Shown here piece by piece: positions 1 to 11,441 of a stretch of 64,000 bases of DNA. Made by a program: the position numbers and the translations under genes. The notes beneath the pieces were generated by a model. The model saw nothing but the letters and a program-made list of their open reading frames with translations, was not told where the DNA came from and made no database searches. This DNA is from Alphaproteobacteria bacterium (GTDB taxonomy: Bacteria > Pseudomonadota > Alphaproteobacteria > Caulobacterales > Parvularculaceae), in the NCBI GenBank assembly GCA_016125425.1, contig WGLT01000023.1, positions 1-64,000 on the forward strand, written 5' to 3'. Numbering within the stretch: the stretch's first letter is position 1; every line of letters starts with the position of its first letter.

Positions 1-180
1 GATGAAGTTTTCTTCCGTGCAGGTAAGGCCCGACAACCAGAAGAGCGCAGGCAGTTTTTGGCCTTCGCGATGCGGCGGCATGTAGACGGAGAATTTCATG
101 TCGCAATCGAGCGCTTCGGAGCGGTGCTGATAAACGCGCTGCTCGCCGCCGAAAGATTTGCTCGCCGAAACCTGCCGCAT
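1..180 (-). CDS. fghA: S-formylglutathione hydrolase, N-terminal part (truncated by window start)
   Basis: Reverse-complement translation MRQVSASKSFGGEQRVYQHRSEALDCDMKFSVYMPPHREGQKLPALFWLSGLTCTEENFI is typical of esterase D/S-formylglutathione hydrolase; GGAG about 6 nt upstream of the ATG. Confidence 0.85.
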   Translation of the reverse strand, partial: MRQVSASKSFGGEQRVYQHRSEALDCDMKFSVYMPPHREGQKLPALFWLSGLTCTEENFI

Positions 181-230
181 GAACATCTCCTGTTTTCGCT
201 CCCCAAGGGAGGAGCAGTCCGTTGGGATCG

Positions 231-614
231 CTATTCGGCCGCGAAGCAATATGTGCAGATCTTGTTGCCAAAGGGATCGCGCACATAGGCCGCATAGGCG
301 GTCGGGGTGAAGGTGCGCGGGCCCGGCGGTCCTTCGCAGACCCCGCCATTGGCGAGCGCGGCCTCGTGGAAGGCGTGCACGGCTTTGCGGTTCGGCGCGG
401 CGAACCCGATCGTTCCGCCATTGGCGTGCGTCGCCGGCTGACCATTCGCGGGCTTGAGGACGATGAATTCAGGCGCGCTGTCGCCCCACATCACGCCGCG
501 TTCGCCGAGAGGCCCGAGATTCTTCAGGCCCAGCGCTCCAAGCGCCGCGTCATAGAACTTCTTAGAAGTTTCAAGGTCGTTCGACCCGACCGTCACATGC
601 GTGAAGATCGCCAT
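231..614 (-). CDS. VOC (glyoxalase/bleomycin resistance) family protein
   Basis: MAIFTHVTVGSNDLETSKKFYDAALGALGLKNLG...YVRDPFGNKICTYC; start reassigned inside ORF 231..701. Confidence 0.85.
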   Translation of the reverse strand: MAIFTHVTVGSNDLETSKKFYDAALGALGLKNLGPLGERGVMWGDSAPEFIVLKPANGQPATHANGGTIGFAAPNRKAVHAFHEAALANGGVCEGPPGPRTFTPTAYAAYVRDPFGNKICTYCFAAE

Positions 615-841
615 AGATTTCTCCCTAAAGGGGAGCCGCAAGATCGCGGCTCCCGGAAACAGAATCGAGCAGATCGGGACCGGTTCGGCAATGGCGGCCA
701 TTCATAAAGATGAAATCGAATTCATCGCGCGTTCATGCCGTCTCCATATTAAGGCGCCAGTTTCAAGCGCGAACGGGCCGCCGCGGCCCGAGAGTGACGG
801 GCGCCCGGCGCGCCCGGAAACACCGCCAAGGAGTTAATGCA

Positions 842-2392
842 ATGACCGAACCCAAGACGCGCGCAACGGGGAAACGCCGGTTTCTCGCGAGCGTCGCTGT
901 GGCGGCGCTGGCCGGCCTCGGGGTCGGCTATACGCTTTCCGCCGCTGCGTCGCCATCCCCCTCCCCCGCAGCCGTGGAAGCTGCGTCGTCGACCGCGAGG
1001 CCGACCGCGCCTGTCCAGATGACAGCATGGTCGCAACCTCGAAATCTTGCAGATCTCGTCGAACAGGTGAGCCCCGCCGTGGTCCAGATCACCGCGACGG
1101 GCCACCTCGGCAACAGCTTTGAATTCTCCAGTAACGGCCCGATTCCTCCGGAAATGTTCGACGGTCCGTTCGGCGACTTCTTCCGCCGGTTTTTTGATGA
1201 GCCGAATGGGCCGCAAGGCGGGGATGGCCGGAACAGGCCGCGCTTCCGCTCGCCCGAAACGGCCGCGCTTGGTTCGGGCTTCATCATCAATCGGGACGGC
1301 GTCATCGTCACCAACAACCATGTCGTGAACGGCGCAGACACCTTTAAGGTCAAACTCAAGGACGGAAGGGAATTCGACGCCAAACTGCTCGGCACGGACG
1401 ACCGTACGGATCTCGCTGTTTTGAAAATCAAGGCGAATGAGCCGCTGCCGACTGTCGACTGGGGCGATTCTGACCGCATTCGCGTCGGCGATCCGGTCTT
1501 CGCGGTTGGCGCGCCCTTCGGTCTGCAAGGCACGGTCACATCCGGCATCGTCTCGGCGCGCGGACGCGACATCGGCGCGGGACCTTATGACGACTTCATC
1601 CAGATCGACGCCCCGATCAACCGCGGCAATTCGGGCGGTCCGCTTTTCGACGCCGCCGGTCATGTTGTCGGGGTCAACACGGCGATCGTCTCGCCGACGG
1701 GCGGCAGCGTCGGCATCGGCTTCTCCATTCCCTCCGACATGGCGAAGTCCGTCGTATCGCAGATCGTCGCGCATGGATCGGTCGAGCGCGGATGGCTCGG
1801 CGTCTCGATCCAGTCGGTCTCGCAGGACATGGCGGACAGTCTCGGGCTCAAGAAGGCCAAAGGCGCAATTGTCGCCGACGTCACCGACGGCAGTCCGGCT
1901 GCGAAAGCGGGCGTCAAGGAAGGCGACATCATCATTAAGTATGACGGCAAGGACATCGACAGCGCGGTCGATCTATCGCGCGCGGTGGCGAACACGCCCG
2001 CAGGCCAACGCGCCGACATCACCGTCTATCGCGACGGGCGCGAACAAACGCTCGCCGCGCGGATCGACAAGCTGAAAGACACCGGCAAGCAGGCGAACGC
2101 CGGTCCGTCGCGGAGCGGCGCCAATCCGACCTATAACGGGCTTGGCCTCGCGCTCGACGAACAGGACGGCCAGGTCGTCGTCTCCGATATCGATCCGGAC
2201 AGCAAAGCCGCGGACACCGGGCTTCAACCCGGCGACGCGATCCTCTCCATCAATCAGAAAAAGGTCGCGACCGTGAAAGAAGCGGAGAACGCGATTCGCG
2301 AAGCAAAATCCAAGAATCGGCCGTCGGTGCTCGCCCGCGTCGAAAGGGGCGATCAACAGACTTTCATAGCGATCCCCTTCGCGAAGTCTTAA
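842..2392 (+). CDS. Do/DegP-like periplasmic serine endoprotease with two PDZ domains
   Basis: GSGFIINRDGVIVTNNHVV, DRTDLAVLKI, GNSGGPLF catalytic motifs plus two PDZ repeats; start reassigned to MTEPKTRATG. Confidence 0.93.
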   Translation: MTEPKTRATGKRRFLASVAVAALAGLGVGYTLSAAASPSPSPAAVEAASSTARPTAPVQMTAWSQPRNLADLVEQVSPAVVQITATGHLGNSFEFSSNGPIPPEMFDGPFGDFFRRFFDEPNGPQGGDGRNRPRFRSPETAALGSGFIINRDGVIVTNNHVVNGADTFKVKLKDGREFDAKLLGTDDRTDLAVLKIKANEPLPTVDWGDSDRIRVGDPVFAVGAPFGLQGTVTSGIVSARGRDIGAGPYDDFIQIDAPINRGNSGGPLFDAAGHVVGVNTAIVSPTGGSVGIGFSIPSDMAKSVVSQIVAHGSVERGWLGVSIQSVSQDMADSLGLKKAKGAIVADVTDGSPAAKAGVKEGDIIIKYDGKDIDSAVDLSRAVANTPAGQRADITVYRDGREQTLAARIDKLKDTGKQANAGPSRSGANPTYNGLGLALDEQDGQVVVSDIDPDSKAADTGLQPGDAILSINQKKVATVKEAENAIREAKSKNRPSVLARVERGDQQTFIAIPFAKS

Positions 2393-2451
2393 CCGACGAC
2401 TGACGCAGGCTCCGCGCGCTTCCGCCCCCAAGCCGCGCGGGGCTAAAGTAG

Positions 2452-2490
2452 GCGGCGCCTCCTTGCCCGGGAGGCGCCGCTTTCCTTTTC
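2452..2490 (+). terminator. Rho-independent terminator after degP-like gene
   Basis: GCGGCGCCTCC-TTGCCCG-GGAGGCGCCGC followed by TTTCCTTTTC. Confidence 0.8.
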
Positions 2491-2520
2491 TTCGGCGACG
2501 GTTAGACCTATCTGACAGCC

Positions 2521-3195
2521 ATGCGCATTCTGATCATCGAGGATGACGAGAATAACGCCCGCTTTATGGAAAAGGGCCTGAAGGAAGCAGGGCATACTGT
2601 CGAATGGTGCCCGTCCGGCGCGGACGGGCTGGCCATGGCGCTTTCGGAGGATTTCGACGCGATCGTTCTCGACCGGATGCTGCCCCATATGGACGGGGTG
2701 TCGATTCTCAAAACGCTGCGCTCGGAAGGGCGCGAAACGCCGATCCTGCTTCTGTCCGCGCTCGGCCAGCTCGATCACCGGGTCGAAGGGTTGAAAGCCG
2801 GCGCGGACGACTATCTCGCCAAGCCTTTCGCCTTCTCCGAACTCCTTGTCCGACTTGAAACGATCGCCCGGCGCGCGCGCAGCGCGCCCGCTGCGACGAC
2901 CAAGCTGACTGTCGGCGACCTCGAACTTGACCTTGTCGCGCATGCAGCCAGGCGCGGCGGGCGAACCATCGACCTTCTTCCGCGCGAATACAGGATCCTC
3001 GAATATCTGATGCGCAATGCGGGCCGCACCGTCACCCGGACAATGCTGCTCGAAAATGTCTGGGACTATCAGTTCGATCCGCAAACAAACGTTATCGACG
3101 TTCACATCAGCCGGCTTCGCCGGAAGATCGACAAGGACGCCGCCGCCCCGCTTATTCACACCGTGCGCGGCGCCGGCTACAGGCTGTCGCCGTGA
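2521..3195 (+). CDS. OmpR-family response regulator
   Basis: MRILIIEDDENNARFMEKGLKEAG receiver, winged-helix C-terminus (NVIDVHISRLRRKID...TVRGAGYRLSP). Confidence 0.93.
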   Translation: MRILIIEDDENNARFMEKGLKEAGHTVEWCPSGADGLAMALSEDFDAIVLDRMLPHMDGVSILKTLRSEGRETPILLLSALGQLDHRVEGLKAGADDYLAKPFAFSELLVRLETIARRARSAPAATTKLTVGDLELDLVAHAARRGGRTIDLLPREYRILEYLMRNAGRTVTRTMLLENVWDYQFDPQTNVIDVHISRLRRKIDKDAAAPLIHTVRGAGYRLSP

Positions 3196-4565
3196 CGCCT
3201 TCCGCCGCCCCGCACAAGAGCGCCACTTTAAGGCTCCTTCTGCTCTATCTCCTCGCCTCCTTCATCTCGGCGGCGCTCGCGCTCGCCATTGTCTATGTCG
3301 GTGTCACGCGCCTTCTCGAGGGGCAGACCGCGACGGTCGTCGAGGCCGAGCTCCGCGGGCTCGTCGACGATTACGCCCAGGGCGGACAATTCGAGCTGCG
3401 ATCCGCCATCCTGCGCCGCACGCAGTCGCGCGAAGATGACGACGCCGTTTATCTCTATGCGACGAGCAGCGGCGCGCCCCTCGCCGGCAATCTGTCGAGC
3501 TGGCCTGACATTCCCCTCGATGGCCGCTGGCGGAAGGTGACGCTTGTCCGGACGGATGTCAGGAAGCGCGTCCTCGTCGGCGGGCGCGCATTCCAGCTCG
3601 AAGGCGGCTCGCGTCTCTTTGTAGGACGGGATTTGCGCGCCCAGCGCCAGTTCGAAGGCATTTTGACGCTGACTTTGGTCGTCCTGCTCGTCTTCTTCCT
3701 TCTTGCGGGATCGTTCGCCGGACTCGCCGTATCGCGCACGGTGCTGCGGCGAGTGAGAGACATCGAGGAAGCGGCCGGCGACATCGTCGCAGGCGATCTT
3801 TCGCGTCGCGCCCCCGTCTCCGGCGCGGGCGATGAATTCGACCGGCTCGCCCTTTCGCTCAACGCCATGCTCGCGCGCATCGAGGCGCTGGTCGACGAAT
3901 TGCGCACCGTGACGGATTCGATCGCACATGACCTGCGCACCCCCCTTGCGCGCCTTCGCACCAAGCTCGAAACGGCCGCGGCCTCTAGCGAGGAAGGCAA
4001 GGTCGCGCCCGGACTGATCGACGAGGCGCTCAGCGAAGCAGACTACATGCAGACAGTGTTCACAGCGCTCATCGATATCGCGCGCGCCGAAGCCGGCATC
4101 GCGCAAGAGCAGTTCGAAACTGTCGATATTTCCGCGATCGTTCGCGACGCCGCCGACCTTTATCATCCCGTCGCCGAAGAACGCGGCCAGACGCTGCTCA
4201 TCGAGGCCGAAGCGCCCGTTACGACAACCGGTCATGCGCAATTTCTTGCGCGCGCCGCCGCCAATCTCATCGACAACGCCATCAAGTTTTCGCCGCCGGG
4301 TTCGACCGTGCGCGCGCGCGCCTATCAGGAGGACGGCCACGCGGTGCTGGAAGTCAGCGACCGCGGTCCCGGCATTTCCGAAGCCGACTGGCCGAACGCC
4401 ACCCGCCGCTTCGGCCGCCTCGACAAGGAGCGCCCCGCCCCCGGGGCCGGGCTCGGTCTCAGTCTCGTGGCCACTGTCGCGAAAATGCATGGCGCGGAGC
4501 TTCGCCGCAGCGACAATGCGCCGGGGCTGCGCATCGCGATGTTGTTTCCCGCAAAACGCGGTTAG
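3192..4565 (+). CDS. Sensor histidine kinase (HAMP, HisKA, HATPase_c)
   Basis: H-box DSIAHDLRTPLARLRTKLE, N-box NLIDNAIKFSPPGS, GAGLGLSLV; 4-nt overlap with upstream regulator. Confidence 0.93.
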   Translation: MTPSAAPHKSATLRLLLLYLLASFISAALALAIVYVGVTRLLEGQTATVVEAELRGLVDDYAQGGQFELRSAILRRTQSREDDDAVYLYATSSGAPLAGNLSSWPDIPLDGRWRKVTLVRTDVRKRVLVGGRAFQLEGGSRLFVGRDLRAQRQFEGILTLTLVVLLVFFLLAGSFAGLAVSRTVLRRVRDIEEAAGDIVAGDLSRRAPVSGAGDEFDRLALSLNAMLARIEALVDELRTVTDSIAHDLRTPLARLRTKLETAAASSEEGKVAPGLIDEALSEADYMQTVFTALIDIARAEAGIAQEQFETVDISAIVRDAADLYHPVAEERGQTLLIEAEAPVTTTGHAQFLARAAANLIDNAIKFSPPGSTVRARAYQEDGHAVLEVSDRGPGISEADWPNATRRFGRLDKERPAPGAGLGLSLVATVAKMHGAELRRSDNAPGLRIAMLFPAKRG

Positions 4566-5209
4566 AGCGCAAAATTCTTTGGGCCAAACCGAAGCTGACC
4601 TGCAAAGCCTAGGCTCACGCCGAAGACATGCACAAGATCGGCGACGGGTTCGGCAGCGATGACCATCTTCACGGCGACGAGCGCGCACACGCCCCCGAGC
4701 AGCAAAAAGCGCCAGCGCTGCGGCGCGAGCGCAATCGACGCGCCGACAACGGCGAAGCCGCCCGCCGACATGCCGACATCGCGCTCTAGCGCCCACTGCG
4801 CGCCGGCGTGGAGCCCGGCGAGATAGAGCGGCAGAATAACGAGAAGCGACAGCAGCAGCGTCGCCAGAACGTCGCCCGCAAAAAACACGATCATGGCCCG
4901 CCGCGTTCCCGCGAGCCATTCGTAAAGACCGATGGACAGCGGCGCGAACACCATAATGATCCAGGACATCGCCGGCCGGCTCGTCAGGAATATGGACGTG
5001 ACCAGCGTCCACAGACGCCCGTTCCACAGGTCCTGCGTGCTGTAGCCGAATTCTTCGAGAATATGCGGCGAAATCCGGCGAGACCAAGCACCGGTCGCGG
5101 TCGCGATCGCCGCAATCAAGACAGTCAGAGCGACAGCGAAAGGAAAACCCCGGCGTCGCGTCATTGTCGCGCCTGCTGCGGCGCGAGACTGCGGCGCCGA
5201 CTTCGCCAT
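4562..5209 (-). CDS. Rhomboid-like integral membrane protein
   Basis: Six or so hydrophobic segments; RLWTLVTSIFLTS, GMSAGGF (GxSxG) and late LVHVFGVSLGF His resemble the rhomboid Ser/His dyad. Confidence 0.6.
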   Translation of the reverse strand: MAKSAPQSRAAAGATMTRRRGFPFAVALTVLIAAIATATGAWSRRISPHILEEFGYSTQDLWNGRLWTLVTSIFLTSRPAMSWIIMVFAPLSIGLYEWLAGTRRAMIVFFAGDVLATLLLSLLVILPLYLAGLHAGAQWALERDVGMSAGGFAVVGASIALAPQRWRFLLLGGVCALVAVKMVIAAEPVADLVHVFGVSLGFAGQLRFGPKNFAL

Positions 5210-5334
5210 ATTAGTTCGCTGCGACGCATCGCCCCCGCTCCGGCTCGCAAATGTGATGGCCGCCCGCGGTCAAACTCGATATCCTCCAGACAACGGGGCC
5301 AACCTACCACAAATCACTAGACGGAGACCGCATC

Positions 5335-6951
5335 ATGAATCGGCGCGCAGGGCTATTGGCTATCCTCTTGGCGGCGTTCGCATTGCCCGCAGTAGGTTTT
5401 GCGCAGGATATGAGCCAAGGCGACAAGGCGCCGAAAGTCGATACGGCCGCCCAAGCGCACCAGAAGGACGTCGCCGCCGAAGTGAACGCTGGCTGGACGA
5501 AGCCACCGGTCGAAGAAAAGCTGTCGACCACGAGGCATCAGATTCGGGTGGGCGGCAAATCGCTGACCTATCTGGCGCAAGCCGGAACGCTGACCATCCG
5601 CGACGAAAACGCCAAGCCCACAGCGAGCGTCTTTTACGTCGCCTATACGCTCGGCGACAAACCCGACCCGCACAGGCCCGTCACCTTTTTCTACAATGGC
5701 GGTCCCGGCTCGGCGACCGTTTGGCTGCATATGGGCTCATTCGGCCCGATGCGCGTTCAAACCAAGGATCCGGAGACGATCGCGCCGGCGCCGTATGATT
5801 TCGCGCCGAACCCCGATACGCTGCTTGGGAAAACCGATCTCGTCTTCGTCGATGCGGTCGGCGCCGGCTATTCTCGGCCGCTAGGCGACGCGAAGGGCAA
5901 AGATTTTTGGGGCGTAGATGAGGATGCGGATGCGTTCGCCAAGGCCATCATCCGCTATCTCAGCAAATTCGATCGCTGGAACAGCCCGAAATTCATTTTC
6001 GGAGAGTCCTACGGCACGACGCGTTCCGGCGCGCTCGCCTACCAGCTGGAAGATCGCGGCGCGCAGCTGAACGGCGTAATCATTCTTTCGTCCATCCTCA
6101 ATTACGGGCGCCGACAGCCAGGATATGACGAGAACTATATCGCCTACATCCCAACCTATGCGGCGGCGGCGTGGTACCATGACAAGGTTGAGAACAAGCC
6201 CGCCAGCCTCGCCGACTACGTCGAAGAAGCGCGCAAATTCGCGCGCGAGGTCTATGCGCCAGCGCTCGCCAAGGGCGATACGATCTCCACGGACGAAAAA
6301 CACTCCGTCGCAATGGCGCTGTCAAAACTGATCGGCATTCGCGCCGAATTCATCGAACAAGCGAATTTGCGCGTCAGCCTGAATGCTTTCCGCAAGGAGC
6401 TGCTGCGCGACCGCCGCAAAACAATTGGCCGCTTTGACGCGCGTTATACGGGCGTCGATCCGGATGCGACCGGCGACCGGCCCGAATATGATCCGTCGGG
6501 CACGGCGATCACCGGCGCCTTCATCTCTGCGTTTCGCAATTACATCGGAACGAGCCTAAACTACAAAACGGACATGCCGTATCTCGTCTCCGCGCGCGTC
6601 GCGAAGGAATTCGACTGGAACTGGAAACACAAGGCGCCCGGGTCGAACTATCCGCAGCTTGCGCCCGATGTCGCGATCGACCTTGGCGCCGCGATGCGGA
6701 TCGACCCGCATCTGAAATTGCTATCGCTGAACGGCTACTACGACATGGCGACGCCGTTCTTCGGAACGGAATATGACATTCATCACATGATGCTGGAGCC
6801 GGCGCAAAAGGCGAATATTGAGTTTCGCTACTATCCGTCCGGCCATATGGTCTATCTCAATCCGGACGCGCTGCATCAGCTCCGCCTCGATCTCGATGCG
6901 TGGTATGATGAAGTGCTGCGCGCGAGCCGCGCCGCTTCCGGCTCCCGGTAG
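5335..6951 (+). CDS. Peptidase S10 family (serine carboxypeptidase-like) secreted protein
   Basis: Signal peptide; PVTFFYNGGPGSATVWLHMGSFGP, FIFGESYGTTRSGALA, YYPSGHMVYLN. Confidence 0.88.
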   Translation: MNRRAGLLAILLAAFALPAVGFAQDMSQGDKAPKVDTAAQAHQKDVAAEVNAGWTKPPVEEKLSTTRHQIRVGGKSLTYLAQAGTLTIRDENAKPTASVFYVAYTLGDKPDPHRPVTFFYNGGPGSATVWLHMGSFGPMRVQTKDPETIAPAPYDFAPNPDTLLGKTDLVFVDAVGAGYSRPLGDAKGKDFWGVDEDADAFAKAIIRYLSKFDRWNSPKFIFGESYGTTRSGALAYQLEDRGAQLNGVIILSSILNYGRRQPGYDENYIAYIPTYAAAAWYHDKVENKPASLADYVEEARKFAREVYAPALAKGDTISTDEKHSVAMALSKLIGIRAEFIEQANLRVSLNAFRKELLRDRRKTIGRFDARYTGVDPDATGDRPEYDPSGTAITGAFISAFRNYIGTSLNYKTDMPYLVSARVAKEFDWNWKHKAPGSNYPQLAPDVAIDLGAAMRIDPHLKLLSLNGYYDMATPFFGTEYDIHHMMLEPAQKANIEFRYYPSGHMVYLNPDALHQLRLDLDAWYDEVLRASRAASGSR

Positions 6952-6965
6952 GGCGTCTTTTTCAG

Positions 6966-6993
6966 GCGCGCGGCTTTCGCCGCGCGCTTTCTC
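6966..6993 (+). terminator. Hairpin/terminator after S10 peptidase
   Basis: GCGCGCGGC-TTTC-GCCGCGCGC-TTTCTC. Confidence 0.65.
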
Positions 6994-7028
6994 TCGCCAC
7001 GGGAGAACCGGGGCGAGAGAAAGCGCGC
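6982..7028. repeat. 17-bp perfect inverted repeat (13-nt loop) overlapping the preceding hairpin
   Basis: GCGCGCTTTCTCTCGCC (6982-6998) and GGCGAGAGAAAGCGCGC (7012-7028). Confidence 0.9.
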
Positions 7029-7039
7029 CACGGCAGGTT

Positions 7040-7053
7040 TTGACTCGAATCAA
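7040..7053. promoter_or_regulatory. FNR/FixK-type binding site candidate
   Basis: TTGA-CTCGAA-TCAA, about 94 bp upstream of the CBS gene start. Confidence 0.6.
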
Positions 7054-7146
7054 CGCCCGAAAAATGCGCGTGGCGCAATCTTGTCATTGTGCAGGCTCCG
7101 ACGCTTATCCCGGCGCCTTGCGATAGCCTTCCAAAGGAAGACTACC

Positions 7147-7569
7147 ATGAAAGTTAGCCAGGCGATGCATAAGGGCGTCAAACAGGTTCCGCCGACCGCT
7201 TCGGTCGCTGCGGTCGCAAAACTGATGAAGACCGACGATATCGGCGCGGTCGCCGTCAGCGACGCCGACAAGATCGTCGGCATTGTCACCGATCGCGACC
7301 TCGCAATCAGGGCGCTCGCCAATGACGGCGACGCCAGCGCGTTGACCGCACGTGACGTGATGACCGCCAATCCCGCTTGCTGCACGGAAAATGACGACAT
7401 CGACAGCGCCGTCGAGACGATGGCGGGCAAGAAGATCCGGCGGTTGCCCGTCACCGACGCGAAAAACCGTCTCGTCGGCATGCTCAGCCTTGGCGACATC
7501 GCCCACGCCGTCGACGACAAGCAGTCAGGCGAGCTTATAGAGGCGGTATCCGCGCATCACGGATCTTGA
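7147..7569 (+). CDS. Tandem CBS domain protein
   Basis: MKVSQAMHKGVKQVPP...GIVTDRDLAIRAL...VMTANPACC...RRLPVTDAKNRLVGMLSLGDIA. Confidence 0.93.
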   Translation: MKVSQAMHKGVKQVPPTASVAAVAKLMKTDDIGAVAVSDADKIVGIVTDRDLAIRALANDGDASALTARDVMTANPACCTENDDIDSAVETMAGKKIRRLPVTDAKNRLVGMLSLGDIAHAVDDKQSGELIEAVSAHHGS

Positions 7570-7610
7570 TTGGGCGGGCGCGACGCGCTCAGTAATGGAT
7601 GGAGACCAAC

Positions 7611-8096
7611 ATGGCCAAGGAAATCTCGAAACCTCACGCTTCCGCTTCGCGCGGATGGCTCGATCCCATCGAGTCTTTCCAGGATGACATCGAAAAGTTC
7701 GTCAGCCCCTATTTTCGGCGTTTTCCGCTTCCCGGCCTCGGTTTTCGCGGCGACGGCGAGGGGCGGCTTTTCGCCAATCTCGATTTGACGGAAACTGACG
7801 AAGAGCTGATCGTCGAGGTCGACGCGCCGGGCGTCAAGCGTGAAGATATTGACATTACGCTGACGGACAATTCGCTCTCGATCAAAGGCAAGCGCGAATC
7901 CAAAACGGAGGAGAAAAGCAAGAACGCCTATCGCCTTGAACGCCATTACGGCGCTTTCGAGCGCCGCATCACGCTGCCTTGCGAAGTCGAAGCCGAGCGT
8001 GTCGACGCCGGGCTCAGGGACGGCGTCCTGACGATCAGATTGCCGAAAACTGCGAAAGCCAGGGAGCAGGCGCGCAAGATCGAAATCCATACCTAG
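7611..8096 (+). CDS. Hsp20/alpha-crystallin family small heat-shock protein
   Basis: ACD motifs DLTETDEELIVEVDAPGVKREDIDITLTDNSLSIKGKRE and GVLTIRLPKTAKA. Confidence 0.93.
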   Translation: MAKEISKPHASASRGWLDPIESFQDDIEKFVSPYFRRFPLPGLGFRGDGEGRLFANLDLTETDEELIVEVDAPGVKREDIDITLTDNSLSIKGKRESKTEEKSKNAYRLERHYGAFERRITLPCEVEAERVDAGLRDGVLTIRLPKTAKAREQARKIEIHT

Positions 8097-8259
8097 GCGC
8101 TGCGATTGCGCGCAGCGCCTGTCGCGGCCGCCCGCCTCTGAGGCGGCGTCGGACGAGGCGCCCCTGAAGGGGCTAGCTCGCGGGCGCGGCCTGCGCCAGG
8201 CAGGCCGCCCTGACGCCGCGTCGAAAACGACGCGGGCGACGGCGGCGCAATCTTCTTGA

Positions 8260-10192
<1,933 letters not shown>

Positions 10193-10196
<4 letters not shown>

Positions 10197-10474
10197 GCGA
10201 CCCCGCCGGCCAGGACGACTTCCTAACAGCGATCGGGCGACGTCTCGCCCGCCTGAAGCGCGCGCGCGAGGAAGGCGAGCCGACTTTCGCCGGCCAATTG
10301 AGCCAGGTCGGCGTGCTTGGCTGGATCGTCGTGTTTCCGATCGCCATTGGAATTCTCGTCGGGACCTGGCTCGACGAACATCTCGGGAGCGGAGTCTTCT
10401 GGACCGCTGCGTTGATCATGATCGGCGCCGCGCTTGGCTTTTGGTTCGCCTGGCGATGGATGCGCGCGCCATGA
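10193..10474 (+). CDS. atpQ: N-type ATPase AtpQ-like (AtpI family) membrane protein
   Basis: MSDPAGQDDFLTAIGRRLARLKRAREEGEPTFAGQLSQVGVLGWIVVFPIAIGILVGTWLD; position in operon. Confidence 0.8.
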
Positions 10475-10743
10475 CCCCTCACCTTTTGCTGATGACTGCG
10501 ATCTTTGCGGGCGCGGGGCTGTGCGCCGGCATGCTGCATTTCGTGATGCTTTCGCGCTGGGTGTCGGCTTTGAAACGGGGCGGCGCCTCACTCATCATAA
10601 TGATCGGCGCGCCCATTGCGCGCGTCGCTGCGACCGGCGGCGTCCTCGCGATCGCCGCATTGACCGGCGCTGCGCCCCTGCTGTCGGCGCTCGGCGGCTT
10701 TTTGTTCGCCAGAAGCCTCGCACTTCGCCGGACCGGAGGCTAA
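10471..10743 (+). CDS. atpR: N-type ATPase AtpR-like membrane protein
   Basis: MTPHLLLMTAIFAGAGLCAGMLHFVMLSRWVSALKRGG; position in operon. Confidence 0.78.
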   Translation: MTPHLLLMTAIFAGAGLCAGMLHFVMLSRWVSALKRGGASLIIMIGAPIARVAATGGVLAIAALTGAAPLLSALGGFLFARSLALRRTGG

Positions 10744-10745
10744 AG

Positions 10746-11438
10746 GTGCAGTCGCCGCTTGAACTCACGACGCTTTTTCATATCGGCCCTGTGGCGATCA
10801 CGACGCCGGTCGCGACCACTTGGGCGATCATGCTGGCCTTCGCTGTCCTCGGCGGCGCTTCAACCCGCCGTCTCAGCCTACTGCCCTCGCGATTCCAGGC
10901 GTTACTGGAGATTCTTGTCGAGGCGCTGGATTCGCAGATCAAGGAATCGATTCCGGCGGACCCGACGCCGTATCGGGCGTTGATCGGGACGATCTTCTTC
11001 TACATTCTCGCCGCGAACTGGTCCTCGCTCATTCCCGGGGTCAAACCGCCCACTGCGCACATCGAAACAGACATCGCCCTTGCGGGCATCGTCTTTTTCG
11101 CCGCGATTTACTATGGCGTGCGCGCGCAAGGCGTTGGCGGCTATCTTCTCTCCTTCACTCGGCCGACCATATTGATGACGCCGCTCAACATCGCCGAAGC
11201 ATTCACGCGCACGTTTTCAATGTCTGTCCGCCTTTTTGGAAACGTGATGAGCGGAGTCGTGATCATCGGCCTCGTCTTATCGCTTGCCGGACTGTTCGTG
11301 CCGATCCCGCTCATGGCGCTCGACCTCCTTGTCGGCGCCATCCAAGCCTACATTTTCGCGGTTCTATCGATGGTGTTCATCGCCGGCGCCGTCTCCGGGG
11401 AGAAAATCCCGCATCACACCCATCATCAAAAGGAGTAA
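10746..11438 (+). CDS. atpB: N-type ATPase subunit a
   Basis: GTG start; MQSPLELTTLFHIGPVAITTPVATTW...AEAFTRTFSMSVRLFGNVMSGVVI. Confidence 0.92.
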   Translation: MQSPLELTTLFHIGPVAITTPVATTWAIMLAFAVLGGASTRRLSLLPSRFQALLEILVEALDSQIKESIPADPTPYRALIGTIFFYILAANWSSLIPGVKPPTAHIETDIALAGIVFFAAIYYGVRAQGVGGYLLSFTRPTILMTPLNIAEAFTRTFSMSVRLFGNVMSGVVIIGLVLSLAGLFVPIPLMALDLLVGAIQAYIFAVLSMVFIAGAVSGEKIPHHTHHQKE

Positions 11439-11441
11439 AGA

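Noticed and set aside
749-1774. 341-aa minus-strand ORF
   Set aside because: Antisense shadow of the DegP-like gene.
3228-5087. 619-aa minus-strand ORF
   Set aside because: Antisense to the histidine kinase and overlapping the rhomboid-like gene; low-complexity Arg-rich translation.
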